This document shows, in pieces, positions 26,350 to 34,900 of a stretch of 64,000 bases of DNA. The stretch covers positions 3,029,407-3,093,406 of the forward strand of contig OZ253584.1 in the NCBI GenBank assembly GCA_965263165.1. Direction: 5' to 3'. The stretch is from SAR202-VII-2 sp965263165 (GTDB taxonomy: Bacteria > Chloroflexota > Dehalococcoidia > Lucifugimonadales > SAR202-VII-2). A model generated the notes under the pieces. It was given only the letters and a program-made list of their open reading frames with translations. It had not been told where the DNA came from and searched no databases. Position numbers and translations under genes: made by a program. Position 1 is the stretch's first letter, and each line of letters opens with the position of its first letter.

Positions 26350-26480
26350 ACCCGTCGCGGCAGGGCATTCAACAGCGGGGGGTTCAGTAGCGAGGCGCTC
26401 AACAGTGGCGTACGCAGTAGTGGGGCACTCGCTCGCAGGGCGCTCAGTGGTGAGGTAGTCAACCGCGGCGCGTCCAATCA
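26350..26480. repeat. Degenerate ~15-bp tandem repeats
   Basis: About seven imperfect units of the form GGCGCTCAACAGTGG run from about 26350 to 26475. They lie in the gap between the LLM gene and the convergent lipid-kinase-like gene. No gene or clear hairpin terminator is visible in the rest of the gap. Confidence 0.5.
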
Positions 26481-26543
26481 AATGCGCCGCCCACGCGCCC
26501 TCCTCCGGCCGCCCGCCAACTCTACACTGCTTGCCGGCCTACC

Positions 26544-27476
26544 TCACAGCCTCGGCGCCTGCAACGGCCCGCCAGCGGGCACAAGCACCTGCAGCGCTCG
26601 CGGCGCCACCCTCACTGTCGTGGGTGTCCTCGCCACGAACTCGCCGTCGGCCCACAGCGAGATGGGCTCCCGAGCATCAATCTCCATCCGATACACCTGC
26701 TTCAATTCCACAGCCGGATGGTTTACGTGCCTCCCAGAAAACACCATCGGGAGCATGCTCAGTATGGTAAATCTCGAAACGCTGTGAACGAGACAGATGT
26801 TCAGCAGGCCGTCGTCTATCACAGCCGGGGGCACTATCTTGATGCGCCCCCCATAGGTGGGCGTGTTGCCGGTTGCCGCAAGGAACACCTGTCCCTCGAA
26901 CCGGCCGAAATCTCCCTCCATGGTGACCCAAACGCCCGTATACTGAAACAGCTTGGCAAAAATCGCCCACACGTACGACGCCGTCCCCTTGACGAATCTC
27001 GGCACACCGCCGCCCGCCACGAACTCATTCACCACGCTATCGAAACCCAGCGTCATCACCGTGGAGAAGTACCGGTCGCCTGCCTGTCCCAAATCAATGG
27101 TGCGCGTCGTCCCGCGCAGCAGCGTGCTAACCACGCCGGGCAGATCGCGAGGAATGGCCAGCGCTCTTCCCAGGTCGTTGCACTGGCCAAGGGGAACCAG
27201 CCCAAGCGTAACGCCGCTTCCGGCCCGGGCTGCCATGATCCCGTTCACAACTTCGTGGACCGTACCGTCGCCGCCGCAAGCGACGATGCGGCAGCGCCCC
27301 TCCTCCACAGCCTTCCGGGCCATCACCTCGGCGTCGCCCCGGGCCTGCGTCCAATGCAGCGTGAAGTCGACGCCCTGCTCGGTCAGAAGCTGGGCCACCC
27401 TCGTAGCGCCGCGCCGTCCCTTGCCTCCACAGGAGACCGGGTTGGCAATGAGCGCAAGACCGTCGAGCTCCGCCAC
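26544..27476 (-). CDS. Diacylglycerol kinase-like lipid kinase
   Basis: The 310-residue protein begins MAELDGLALIANPVSCGGKGRRG and carries the nucleotide-binding GGDGTVHEVVNG motif of the DAGK/sphingosine-kinase/YegS fold. Further segments GLVPLGQCNDLGRAL and ATGNTPTYGGRIKIVPPAVIDDGLLNI match the family. It phosphorylates a lipid with ATP at the membrane, for example diacylglycerol or a relative. It lies downstream of the NIPSNAP gene (stop at 27493), with a 16-base gap. Confidence 0.88.
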   Translation of the reverse strand: MAELDGLALIANPVSCGGKGRRGATRVAQLLTEQGVDFTLHWTQARGDAEVMARKAVEEGRCRIVACGGDGTVHEVVNGIMAARAGSGVTLGLVPLGQCNDLGRALAIPRDLPGVVSTLLRGTTRTIDLGQAGDRYFSTVMTLGFDSVVNEFVAGGGVPRFVKGTASYVWAIFAKLFQYTGVWVTMEGDFGRFEGQVFLAATGNTPTYGGRIKIVPPAVIDDGLLNICLVHSVSRFTILSMLPMVFSGRHVNHPAVELKQVYRMEIDAREPISLWADGEFVARTPTTVRVAPRALQVLVPAGGPLQAPRL

Positions 27477-27492
27477 AGCGGTGGGCCCCCGA

Positions 27493-28107
27493 CTAGCGCA
27501 TCGGGGAGAAATCAGCCGGGACCATCAGCTTGTTCTCCCTGCGCACCAGAATGTGGCTCGTGCCGGAAGCGTATTTCGGGTCTTCGCTGGCCGCCTTCAT
27601 CTGCTCATCCCGCTGATTGAAGCTGTCGTAGGCCCACATGACGGCCACCTTGTCCAGCTCTCCCACGTCTATACGCCAGGCGCCCGCCAGGATGGCAAAC
27701 TTCTGCCGGTAGGGAAGGATCTCCTCCCAGCGCTCGATCGCCTCTTTGATGTCCCTGGGCGCGTAGCAGTAGTAGCGCAACTCGTAGGCGTTCCCCAGGT
27801 GGCCCTGCTTCAGCGGTCCCATGGCCGAAAGCGGATGCCCCAACTCCGACGCCTGGCGAAGCACCATGCCGTCCACGTCGGGCGGCCAGTAGGGATCCGT
27901 GAAGCGGGCGGTGCGGGCGGCCATTCGCTGGTCAAGGTCATCGTAGGGCCAGATGTGGATGACCTGATTCAACGGGCCGATGTCGGTGCGCCAAAAGCCG
28001 CCCAGCGGGCAATACTTCTCGCTGAAGGGAAGGGCCTTGACCAGCCGGCGCTCATACTCAGCCACCGTCCCAACGCGGATATCGTAGGTCCGTATTTCGT
28101 GGATCAT
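27493..28107 (-). CDS. NIPSNAP family protein
   Basis: The start at 28107 gives MIHEIRTYDIRVGTVAEYERRL, the NIPSNAP N-terminus; the frame upstream to 28185 looks non-coding. At about 204 residues it holds two ferredoxin-like repeats: the first has LGGFWRTDIGPLNQVIHIWPYDDLDQR, the second LAGAWRIDVGELDKVAVMWAYDSFNQR. These dimeric alpha-beta barrel proteins have no settled reaction; bacterial ones often sit with catabolic genes. An AAGGAG sequence is found upstream of the start. Confidence 0.82.
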   Translation of the reverse strand: MIHEIRTYDIRVGTVAEYERRLVKALPFSEKYCPLGGFWRTDIGPLNQVIHIWPYDDLDQRMAARTARFTDPYWPPDVDGMVLRQASELGHPLSAMGPLKQGHLGNAYELRYYCYAPRDIKEAIERWEEILPYRQKFAILAGAWRIDVGELDKVAVMWAYDSFNQRDEQMKAASEDPKYASGTSHILVRRENKLMVPADFSPMR

Positions 28108-28160
28108 CGGCGTCAATTGGCTCCTTGTGTGATGTGGCCGGTCATCCCCGGCTCTTGCAG

Positions 28161-28194
28161 ACGAGGGGTGCGGGAACATCCCCACACCCCTCGC
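28161..28194. terminator. Hairpin between NIPSNAP and VOC genes
   Basis: CGAGGGGTG (28162-28170) pairs with CACCCCTCG (28185-28193), with an inner GGG/CCC. TTTT follows on the plus strand after about 7 bases. For the minus-strand VOC gene no T-run is seen, so its function as a terminator is uncertain. Confidence 0.4.
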
Positions 28195-28257
28195 TTCAGC
28201 TTTTGCGCCCTCTCAAGAACGGCCAGGGAGCGCCGGGGCCATCCGAGCCGGACGGCC

Positions 28258-29157
28258 TCAGATGGTGACATACCGGTATCTTGGCCGCCCCTGGGCCATG
28301 GTCAGCGAGTCTTCATTCTTTATCTGAATGTACAGCCCGCTGGGGTCGAAGAAATAGGTGTCCAACTCATCGGGCTTTCGCAAGCCGGGCACCATGTCAA
28401 TCTGGTCCACGCTGTCGTCGCTCAGGTGGCCCTCCAGGACATGGTAGGCGTCGTCCTCCACGTAGTAGGCGCAATGCCGCCCGAAGTACGGCCCAATGGT
28501 TGCCGGCGAGACCTCGTCCACACTGTGGATGAACAGGTGCTGCCCGCTGGGAAGGCCAAGCGCCACGACCCCAGCCTCTTCATCCGCTCCCACGGCGTCG
28601 AGTCCCAGGTAACGGCCATAGAACGCCACGGTTGCGGCCAAGTCTTCGGCTTCCAGATGCATGTGGCTGATGCCGGTGACCTTGAAGTCGTCGTAGCGGC
28701 CCCGGGGGTCGGACACAAGCTCGAGGCTATTGCCGTCCGGGTCCGAGAGACGGACGCTGCGCATGGGAATGCCGGCATAGCCCTCCGTACGCACGGGGCC
28801 AACGAGCGTCGGAAAGTCGCGGGCCCGCTGCACCACATCGTCGAAGTCTTCCTCGGCCACGTAGAGACCCCAGCAGGGATAGCCGCTGCCGGCCTCTTTC
28901 GCCGGGAACACGGGCACCTCGTACTGTAGGAAGAAGCCCAGGTGGTTGCGGCCAAACTTGATGAACGTTCCGGGCGGATGGGTCTTGCCCGTCGCCTCGC
29001 TGAACCCCGAGGGGTCGTGGAAGGTCATGCCGGGCTTCAGAAACATCGCGCCCCCAATCACTTCCGTGTAGAAGCGCTCCGCCCGAAACAGGTCCATACA
29101 TGGAAGAACGGAATGGTCGAAATGCTGAACAGACGCCGATACCTGAGTCGTCATCAT
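28258..29157 (-). CDS. VOC family protein with two domains (dioxygenase-like)
   Basis: The start at 29157 (GGGGAGGG upstream, tandem ATG ATG) gives about 299 residues. Two glyoxalase-fold domains are visible: one from HFDHSVLPCMDLFRAERFY to VRLSDPDGNSLELVSDP, the second from GISHMHLEAEDLAATVAFYGRYLG to YFFDPSGLYIQIKN. The arrangement and length resemble extradiol ring-cleavage dioxygenases. The His-His-Glu iron triad is plausible but not proven. The neighbouring SDR, RidA and NIPSNAP genes suggest a small catabolic group on the same strand. Confidence 0.82.
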   Translation of the reverse strand: MMTTQVSASVQHFDHSVLPCMDLFRAERFYTEVIGGAMFLKPGMTFHDPSGFSEATGKTHPPGTFIKFGRNHLGFFLQYEVPVFPAKEAGSGYPCWGLYVAEEDFDDVVQRARDFPTLVGPVRTEGYAGIPMRSVRLSDPDGNSLELVSDPRGRYDDFKVTGISHMHLEAEDLAATVAFYGRYLGLDAVGADEEAGVVALGLPSGQHLFIHSVDEVSPATIGPYFGRHCAYYVEDDAYHVLEGHLSDDSVDQIDMVPGLRKPDELDTYFFDPSGLYIQIKNEDSLTMAQGRPRYRYVTI

Positions 29158-29279
29158 GCCCTCCCCATCCGGCAAATTTCGCGCCACAAAGGTTGAATCA
29201 GGTTCGGCGCGAACGTATCACATGGCCCGCGGGGTGTCAAAACCCTTGGGGGCGGCCCGCATCCAATGGAAGGGGCGCC

Positions 29280-30050
29280 CTAAGTAACCGTGACCTCGCC
29301 GCCGCCAACGTGCAGTATTTGCCCGGTGACGTAGCTACTGGCGGGGCTCAATAGGTACATCACGGCGTCGGCGATTTCGCTGATGTGCCCTATCCGCTTC
29401 ATGGGCACCGGCTGTCTCCTACCCTCCATCATATCCTCCAGGTCCTTCCCCTCCAGGCCGCGGCGCCAGAGCGGCGTATCGATGGGCCCGGGGGCGATGG
29501 CGTTGACCCGGATGCCGTGCCCGGCCATTTCCCGGGCGAGCGCCTTCGTCAAACCCATAACTCCGGCCTTGGCCGCCGAGTAGTGCACCATGTTGGCCTG
29601 CCCCGTCTGCCCGAACATGGAGGAGATGTTGACAATCGCCCCCCTGCCGCGGGAGATCATGCCGGGCAGCGTCGCGCGGCAGGTGAAGAATGTCCCGGTC
29701 AGGCACACCTCCACCATGCGCGTCCAATGCTCGTTGGTCATCTCGGTTACAGGGGCGTAGTGGCCAATGCCGGCGGTGTTGAACAGGTAGTCTATCGGGC
29801 CAAGCTCATCCCCAGCCCTGGCGATGGCCTCTTCAACAGCCGCCGAGTCCGTAACGTCCAACGTTAGGGGCAGCGCCCTGCCGCCCTTGTCGGCCACAAG
29901 CCCAGCCGTGGTCTCCGCCACCGACGGATCGACGTCCGTCACGGCCACGGGGATGCCCTCCTCAGCAAAGGCGAGGGCCGTCGCCCGTCCCATGCCGCCC
30001 ACGCCGGTAATGAATGCAGCCTTGCCGTCCAGTCCCCAGCTTCCCGCCAT
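29280..30050 (-). CDS. Short-chain dehydrogenase/reductase (FabG-like)
   Basis: The 256-residue product begins MAGSWGLDGKAAFITGVGGMGRA, which has the cofactor-binding glycine loop. It has NTAGIGHYAPV in place of NNAG, a catalytic serine in VNISSMFGQ and Y-x-x-x-K in HYSAAKAGVMGLTKALA. The C-terminus YVTGQILHVGGGEVTV matches FabG-type proteins. Its job is an NAD(P)-dependent oxidation or reduction. It is upstream of the VOC gene, with about 122 bases between. Confidence 0.88.
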   Translation of the reverse strand: MAGSWGLDGKAAFITGVGGMGRATALAFAEEGIPVAVTDVDPSVAETTAGLVADKGGRALPLTLDVTDSAAVEEAIARAGDELGPIDYLFNTAGIGHYAPVTEMTNEHWTRMVEVCLTGTFFTCRATLPGMISRGRGAIVNISSMFGQTGQANMVHYSAAKAGVMGLTKALAREMAGHGIRVNAIAPGPIDTPLWRRGLEGKDLEDMMEGRRQPVPMKRIGHISEIADAVMYLLSPASSYVTGQILHVGGGEVTVT

Positions 30051-30172
30051 GAGGGCCTCCTTCGATATGTCTGATCTCAGTGGTTCTCCGTGGCGCCATC
30101 GCCCGGCAGCGGCCCCACGGCGCCGTCGAACCGCAACAAGCCCGCGGCGGCGGGCGCTGCCCGCCCACCTCG

Positions 30173-30559
30173 CTAGGGTTCCAGCGCAACGACTTCAAGG
30201 ACGAAGCGCGACTTCCCTTCCGGGGTGACACTGGCGTTGGCGACGCCCAGCGCCACCCTAGCCGGCGGATTCTGTGGGAAGTACTCCACCCACACCTTCT
30301 GAAACTCCGAGCGGTAAGCCATGTCCTGGAAGTACACCGTCACCCTGACCACGTCCTCCAACCCGGCCCCCGCCGGCGCCAACAGCGACTTGAGCGTTTC
30401 GAAAGCGGAGCGCGCTTGCTCTGCTGTCGTGGCCCCTTTGCCGCGGAGCGCCCCGAGAAAGATGAACCCGCCGGCGATAACGCCGTCAACCGACGGGGCC
30501 GGGTGGTAGGACCCCTCAGGGCGCGCCGGCAGCGGTCGTTTGCTCCTCTGTTCGGTCAA
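30173..30559 (-). CDS. RidA (YjgF/YER057c/UK114) family protein
   Basis: A TTG at 30559 with AAGGAG six bases upstream gives a 128-residue protein, the normal RidA length. A longer frame starting at ATG 30589 or 30628 is possible. Conserved features are GGFIFLGALRGKGATTAEQARSAFETLKSLLAPAGAGLEDVVRVTVYFQDM and the C-terminal NPPARVALGVA. RidA deaminates reactive 2-aminoacrylate and related imines. The catalytic arginine is plausibly the Arg of PPARVALGV. Confidence 0.83.
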   Translation of the reverse strand: MTEQRSKRPLPARPEGSYHPAPSVDGVIAGGFIFLGALRGKGATTAEQARSAFETLKSLLAPAGAGLEDVVRVTVYFQDMAYRSEFQKVWVEYFPQNPPARVALGVANASVTPEGKSRFVLEVVALEP

Positions 30560-30957
30560 GGCGGTCTCCTTAAGGGAAGGTCGTTCCATGGTCCGGCCCG
30601 GCGCCCAAACGCCCGGCCCAACACCCAAAAGCGGAGCATGAGGCGCGGCCCATCATACCACCAGCGTCAGCGCCTGACATAGCGAGGCTGCTAGGGAATC
30701 TCTGAACAAGCCCCCTTCCCCTCTCTCCCTTCCCCAGCGCCTACGGGGGCAGGCCAGGAAGCGCCCCGACGCGCCAACGCAAGCTCGCGACCGCCGCCGA
30801 GCAGGGTGCAGGGGCGCAGCCCCCGCCGGGGGTACAGCGTGTCCCCCTGTACCCCCAAACGTTGGAGGGTGGGCCAGGTGGGACAATGGCGTTCGCCACC
30901 ATAAGCCCCCTTCTCTCTCTCGGTACTCGAGGGCAGGTTAGGAAGCGCCAACCCCCC

Positions 30958-30986
30958 TTGCAAAATACGAACGCGTGTGCTATAGT
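30958..30986 (+). promoter_or_regulatory. Sigma70-like promoter of repeat copy B
   Basis: TTGCAA (30958-30963), a 17-base spacer and TATAGT (30981-30986), identical in boxes and spacing to copy A. Transcription would begin near 30993. Confidence 0.6.
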
Positions 30987-30991
30987 ATACT

Positions 30992-31165
30992 CATGAAGTG
31001 GGCCGCCGGCCCGCTTCTCTTCCTTGGAGCCTGCCGCATAACGTATGTACTGGGGGCTAACCACAGAGAATCCCCCTGTGGCAGGGGCGCTGAGGGAACA
31101 CCCCGAGGGGCAAAGACCCTCCGAGGAAGCGTGGGACCGGAGCGAATGCCGTTGTACGGCACAGG
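30992..31165 (+). ncRNA. Candidate structured RNA, copy B
   Basis: The predicted RNA would start with GAAGTGGGCC paired to GGCCCGCTTC. A hairpin follows, closed by CCTGCC/GGCAGG and GGGGG/CCCCC, enclosing GCATAACGTA and a CTAACCACAGAGAAT loop. A third block (AAGCGTGGGACCGG... AATGCCGTT) matches copy A with changes on both sides of some stems. An ORF from 30992 (MKWAAGPLLFLGACRIT) is open for about 71 codons here, but in copy A it is stopped after 17. The 3' end is unclear and may extend to about 31300. Confidence 0.4.
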
Positions 31166-31598
31166 CTCTTTGGAGCGGGATGGCTCCAAAATGACTAATG
31201 ACTCGTAACGGCTAGGCAACGGTCCGTAACGACTCCGTAATGACTCCGTAGCGACTCGTAATGGCTTTGTAACGGCCTATAATGCCTTTGTAATGGCTCC
31301 CGTGCCTGCAAACCCCGAAATCCGGCTGAGTAACGTTACAACTTACAATCAAAGGCCTAACCCGCCCCCGGCGGAACCTCCCATCCTCGCCCCGGAGCCC
31401 GGGACAAGGATGGGAAGCGTCCTATCCCCGCGTGGACGAGCGGAGGGGATTTCGTCGCACAACGCCGGATTGTTGCGAGCTATCGCCGGTGGGAATGGAG
31501 CCATTGGCGCGTGGCGCCGGGGTATGCAAAGGTCTCGAATCGAGCGGCTTCTTCCCCTGGAGCGCTCTTGCGTCTCTCATAGCTTGTTCAGAGATTCC

Positions 31599-31934
31599 CT
31601 AGGACTCCCGCCGCACGTACGGGCCTAGGAACATGCCGCCTAGGACGTGGACGTGGCCGTGAGGCTGGCTCTGCATGGCGTCCCGGCCGAAGTTGGAAAG
31701 CAGTCTGAAGCCGCCGGGACAGTGGCGCTGACCCATCTGCACCGCCACCTGCCCCACCCGTTGCATGAGGGCGGACGACCACAGCTGCTCTTGCGTCATG
31801 TGTTCCCGGGGAATCACCAGAAGCATCACGGGCGCCCAGGTCAACTGGTTCGCTATGACCACCAAGTCCTCTTCCTCGTGGAAGAACCTAGCCGGCAGTT
31901 TCCCGGCTATGATCTCGCAGAAAACGCAGTACAT
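31599..31934 (-). CDS. HIT family nucleotide hydrolase/transferase
   Basis: The start at 31934 gives MYCVFCEIIAGKLPARFFHEEEDLVVI, typical of HIT proteins (zinc cysteines C3 and C6). The histidine triad is PHGHVHVLGG (near 31640). About 111 residues. It probably hydrolyses AMP-lysine, dinucleoside or adenylated substrates. It begins 46 bases after the stop of the giant loader gene. Its stop codon TAG is part of the CTAG at the right end of the TIR element, so the last residues after GGMFLGPY may have been altered by the insertion. Confidence 0.85.
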   Translation of the reverse strand: MYCVFCEIIAGKLPARFFHEEEDLVVIANQLTWAPVMLLVIPREHMTQEQLWSSALMQRVGQVAVQMGQRHCPGGFRLLSNFGRDAMQSQPHGHVHVLGGMFLGPYVRRES

Positions 31935-31980
31935 CTCCCTCGTCGGTGAAGCATGAGGCGGTTCAAGCGTCAAGAGAAGC

Positions 31981-34900
31981 TCAGGGCTGGGGACGCTTGG
32001 GGCGGCGGTCCGATCCGGCCTGCTTGGAGCGGTTGCGCCCGACGCCCTTCGGACGGTAGTCCGTCGCGGCGATGGTCTGGATTTCAACCAAGCTGCCGTC
32101 TCGCAACCGGGATGCTATGGAAGGCGGCAGGTCGTCCAGCTTCTCATTGCTTGTCGTGATCACCAGGGGCAACCTGAGATTGTAGCGGTGGGCGAATATC
32201 TGATACAGCTTCTCCCGCGCCCAGGGGGTCCCCATCTCCATGCCCAGATCGTCCAAGATGAGCAGGGGAGCGTTCTTCACCTGCTCGAACATCCGGTCAT
32301 AGGAGACGCGGCTGTCGGGGCTGTACGTCTGGCGCAGGTGGTCCAGCAGGTCCGGCGCCATGACGAAGTACGCGGGGTAGCCGGCCTTGACCCGCTCGCC
32401 GGCAATCGCCACTGCCAAATGCGTCTTGCCGCTCCCCGGAACGCCGGTGAACACCACCCAGCCATCGGGGCTTTCGGCGTAGCTCCGGGCAAACTTGAAG
32501 GCCGCCTCCAGCGTTCCCCTACCCGTCGCGTCCGTCTCCGGACCGCCCCGCAGGTCGAAGCGCTCGAAGGTCATTCGCTTCAGCATCTCCTGTGGGAGAC
32601 TTCCAAACTGCTGCAATGCCGGCGCCAAATCGGGATCGGCCAAGCGGTGGACCTGGCTCACCTCGTGGTCTGTCAGCCGCACTCGAAGGTGCTCGTCAAT
32701 GTCCGCCATTTCGCAGGCCAGCGTGATGACGGTGGGCAGCCGGTCCTGATAGCGGCGGTTCAAGAGTTGGAAGAGCTTCTCCTGCGCCCAGGGAGTCGCG
32801 CTGTGAGTCCCCAGATGATCCAACACCAGCAAGGGAGTGTTCTTCACCAGCTCAAACAGCCGGTCATAGGAGACGCGGCTGTCGGGGCTGTACGTCTGGC
32901 GCAGATGGTCCAGCAGGTCCGGCGCCATGACGAAGTACGCGGGGTAGCCGGCCTTGACCCGCTCGCCCGCAATCGCCACCGCCAAATGTGTCTTGCCGCT
33001 CCCCGGAACACCGGTGAACACCACCCAGCCCTCGGGGTTTTCGGCGTAGCTCCGGGCAAACTTGAAGGCCGCCTCCAGCGTTCCTCTACCCGTCGCGTCC
33101 GTCTCCGGACCGCCCCGCAGGTCGAAGCGCTCGAAGGTCATTCGCTTCAGCATCTCCTGTGGGAGATTTCCAAACTGCTGCAACGCCGGCGCCAAATCGG
33201 GATCGGCCACGAGGTGAACCTGGCTCACCTCGTGGTCCGTCAGCCGCACCCGAAGGTGCTCGTCAATGTCCACCATTTCGCAGGCCAGCGTGATGACGGT
33301 GGGCAGCCGGTCCTGATAGCGGCGGTTCAAGAGTTGGTACAGCTTCTCCTGCGCCCAGGGAGTCGCGCTGTGAGTCCCCAAATGATCCAACACTAGCAAG
33401 GGAGTGTTCTTCACCTGCTCGAACAGCCGGTCATAGGAGACGCGGCTGTCGGGGCTGTACGTCTGGCGCAGATGGTCCAGCAGGTCCGGCGCCATGACGA
33501 AGTACGCGGGGTAGCCAGCCTTGACCCGCTCGCCGGCAATCGCCACCGCCAAATGCGTCTTGCCGCTCCCCGGAACGCCGGTGAACACCGCCCAGCCCTC
33601 GGGGTTTTCGGCGTAGCTCCTGGCAAAGTCTAAGGCCGCCTCCAGCGTTCCCCCACCCTCGGCGTCCGTCTCCGGACTCCCCCGTAGGTCGAAGCGCTCG
33701 AAGGTCATTCGATCCAGCATCTCCTGTGGGAGATTTCCAAACTGCTGCAACGCCGGCGCCAAATCGGGATCGGCCAAGCGGTGGATCTGGCTCACATTGG
33801 AGTCCATCAGCCGCACCCGAAGGTGCTCGTCGAGGTCCGACATTTCGCAGGCCAGCGTAATGACGGTGGGCAGCCGGTCTTGATAGCGGCGGTTCAAGAG
33901 TTGGTACAACTTCTCCTGCGCCCAGGGAGTCACGCTGTGGGCCCCAAGATCATCCAGGATGAGCAGCGGGGTGTTCTTCACCTGCTCGAACATCCGGTCA
34001 TAGGAGACGCGGCTGTCGGGGTTGTACGTCTGGCGCAGATGGTCCAGCAGGTCCGGCGCCATGACGAAGTACGCGGGGTAGCCAGCCTTGACCCGCTCGC
34101 CGGCAATTGCCACCGCCAAATGCGTCTTGCCGCTCCCCGGAACGCCGGTGAACACCGCCCAGCCCTCGGGGTTTTCGGCGTAGCTCCTGGCAAAGTCTAA
34201 GGCCGCCTCCAGTGTCTTTCTTCTCTCCCCGTCCGTCTCCGGACCGTCCTGCAGTTTGAAACGCTCGAACGTCATGCGAGCCAGCATTTCCTGCGGGAGA
34301 TTTCCAAACTGCTGCAACGCCGGCGCCAAATCGGGATCGGCCAAGCGGTGGATCTGGCTCACATTGGAGTCCATCAGCCGCACCCGAAGGTGCTCGTCGA
34401 GGTCCGACATTTCGCAGGCCAGCGTAATGACGGTGGGCAGCCGGTCTTGATAGCGGCGGTTCAAGAGTTGGTACAACTTCTCCTGCGCCCAGGGAGTCAC
34501 GCTGTGGGCCCCAAGATCATCCAGGATGAGCAGCGGGGTGTTCTTCACCTGCTCGAACATCCGGTCATAGGAGACGCGGCTGTCGGGGTTGTACGTCTGG
34601 CGCAGATGGTCCAGCAGGTCCGGCGCCATGACGAAGTACGCGGGGTAGCCAGCCTTGACCCGCTCGCCGGCAATTGCCACCGCCAAATGCGTCTTGCCGC
34701 TCCCCGGAACGCCGGTGAACACCGCCCAGCCCTCGGGGTTTTCGGCGTAGCTCCTGGCAAAGTCTAAGGCCGCCTCCAGTGTCTTTCTTCTCTCCCCGTC
34801 CGTCTCCGGACCGTCCTGCAGTTTGAAACGCTCGAACGTCATGCGAGCCAGCATTTCCTGCGGGAGATTTCCAAACTGCTGCAACGCCGGCGCCAAATCG

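Larger units (their letters stand above)
30957..31430 (+). repeat. ~470-bp repeat element, copy B
   Basis: This copy lies in opposite orientation to 13608-14085 and shows the same order of blocks: promoter boxes, hairpins, ~11-bp repeats, the segment TTCGGGGTTTGCAGGCAC (read on the minus strand), and a GGATGG palindrome. The tandem part at about 31190-31305 has around ten degenerate units of the type CGTAACGACTC. It lies entirely inside the TIR-bounded element 30691-31602. Confidence 0.75.
30691..31602. mobile_element. Transposase-less element with 20-bp perfect terminal inverted repeats
   Basis: CTAGGGAATCTCTGAACAAG at 30691-30710 is repeated as its exact reverse complement at 31583-31602. 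The ends carry CTAG, which could be the 4-bp target duplication. No transposase frame lies inside; the 912-bp interior holds repeat element B. The right end overlaps the stop codon of the HIT gene. The size and ends fit a non-autonomous (MITE-like) element mobilised in trans, perhaps by an IS5-like enzyme, which is an inference from the TIR style. Confidence 0.7.

Noticed and set aside
30980..31219. Small protein-coding genes in the repeat elements (ORFs conserved as MVSPQY.RYAAG or MKWA.GPL)
   Set aside because: The frames are conserved as DNA in all registers and one is stopped in copy A; conserved hairpins explain the similarity better.
32188..33396. Long plus-strand open frames through the AAA+ gene (for example 402 codons at 32188-33396 and repeated 139-codon frames)
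   Set aside because: They are antisense shadows of the repeated GC-rich gene, recur with the 567-bp period and lack their own ribosome-binding sites.
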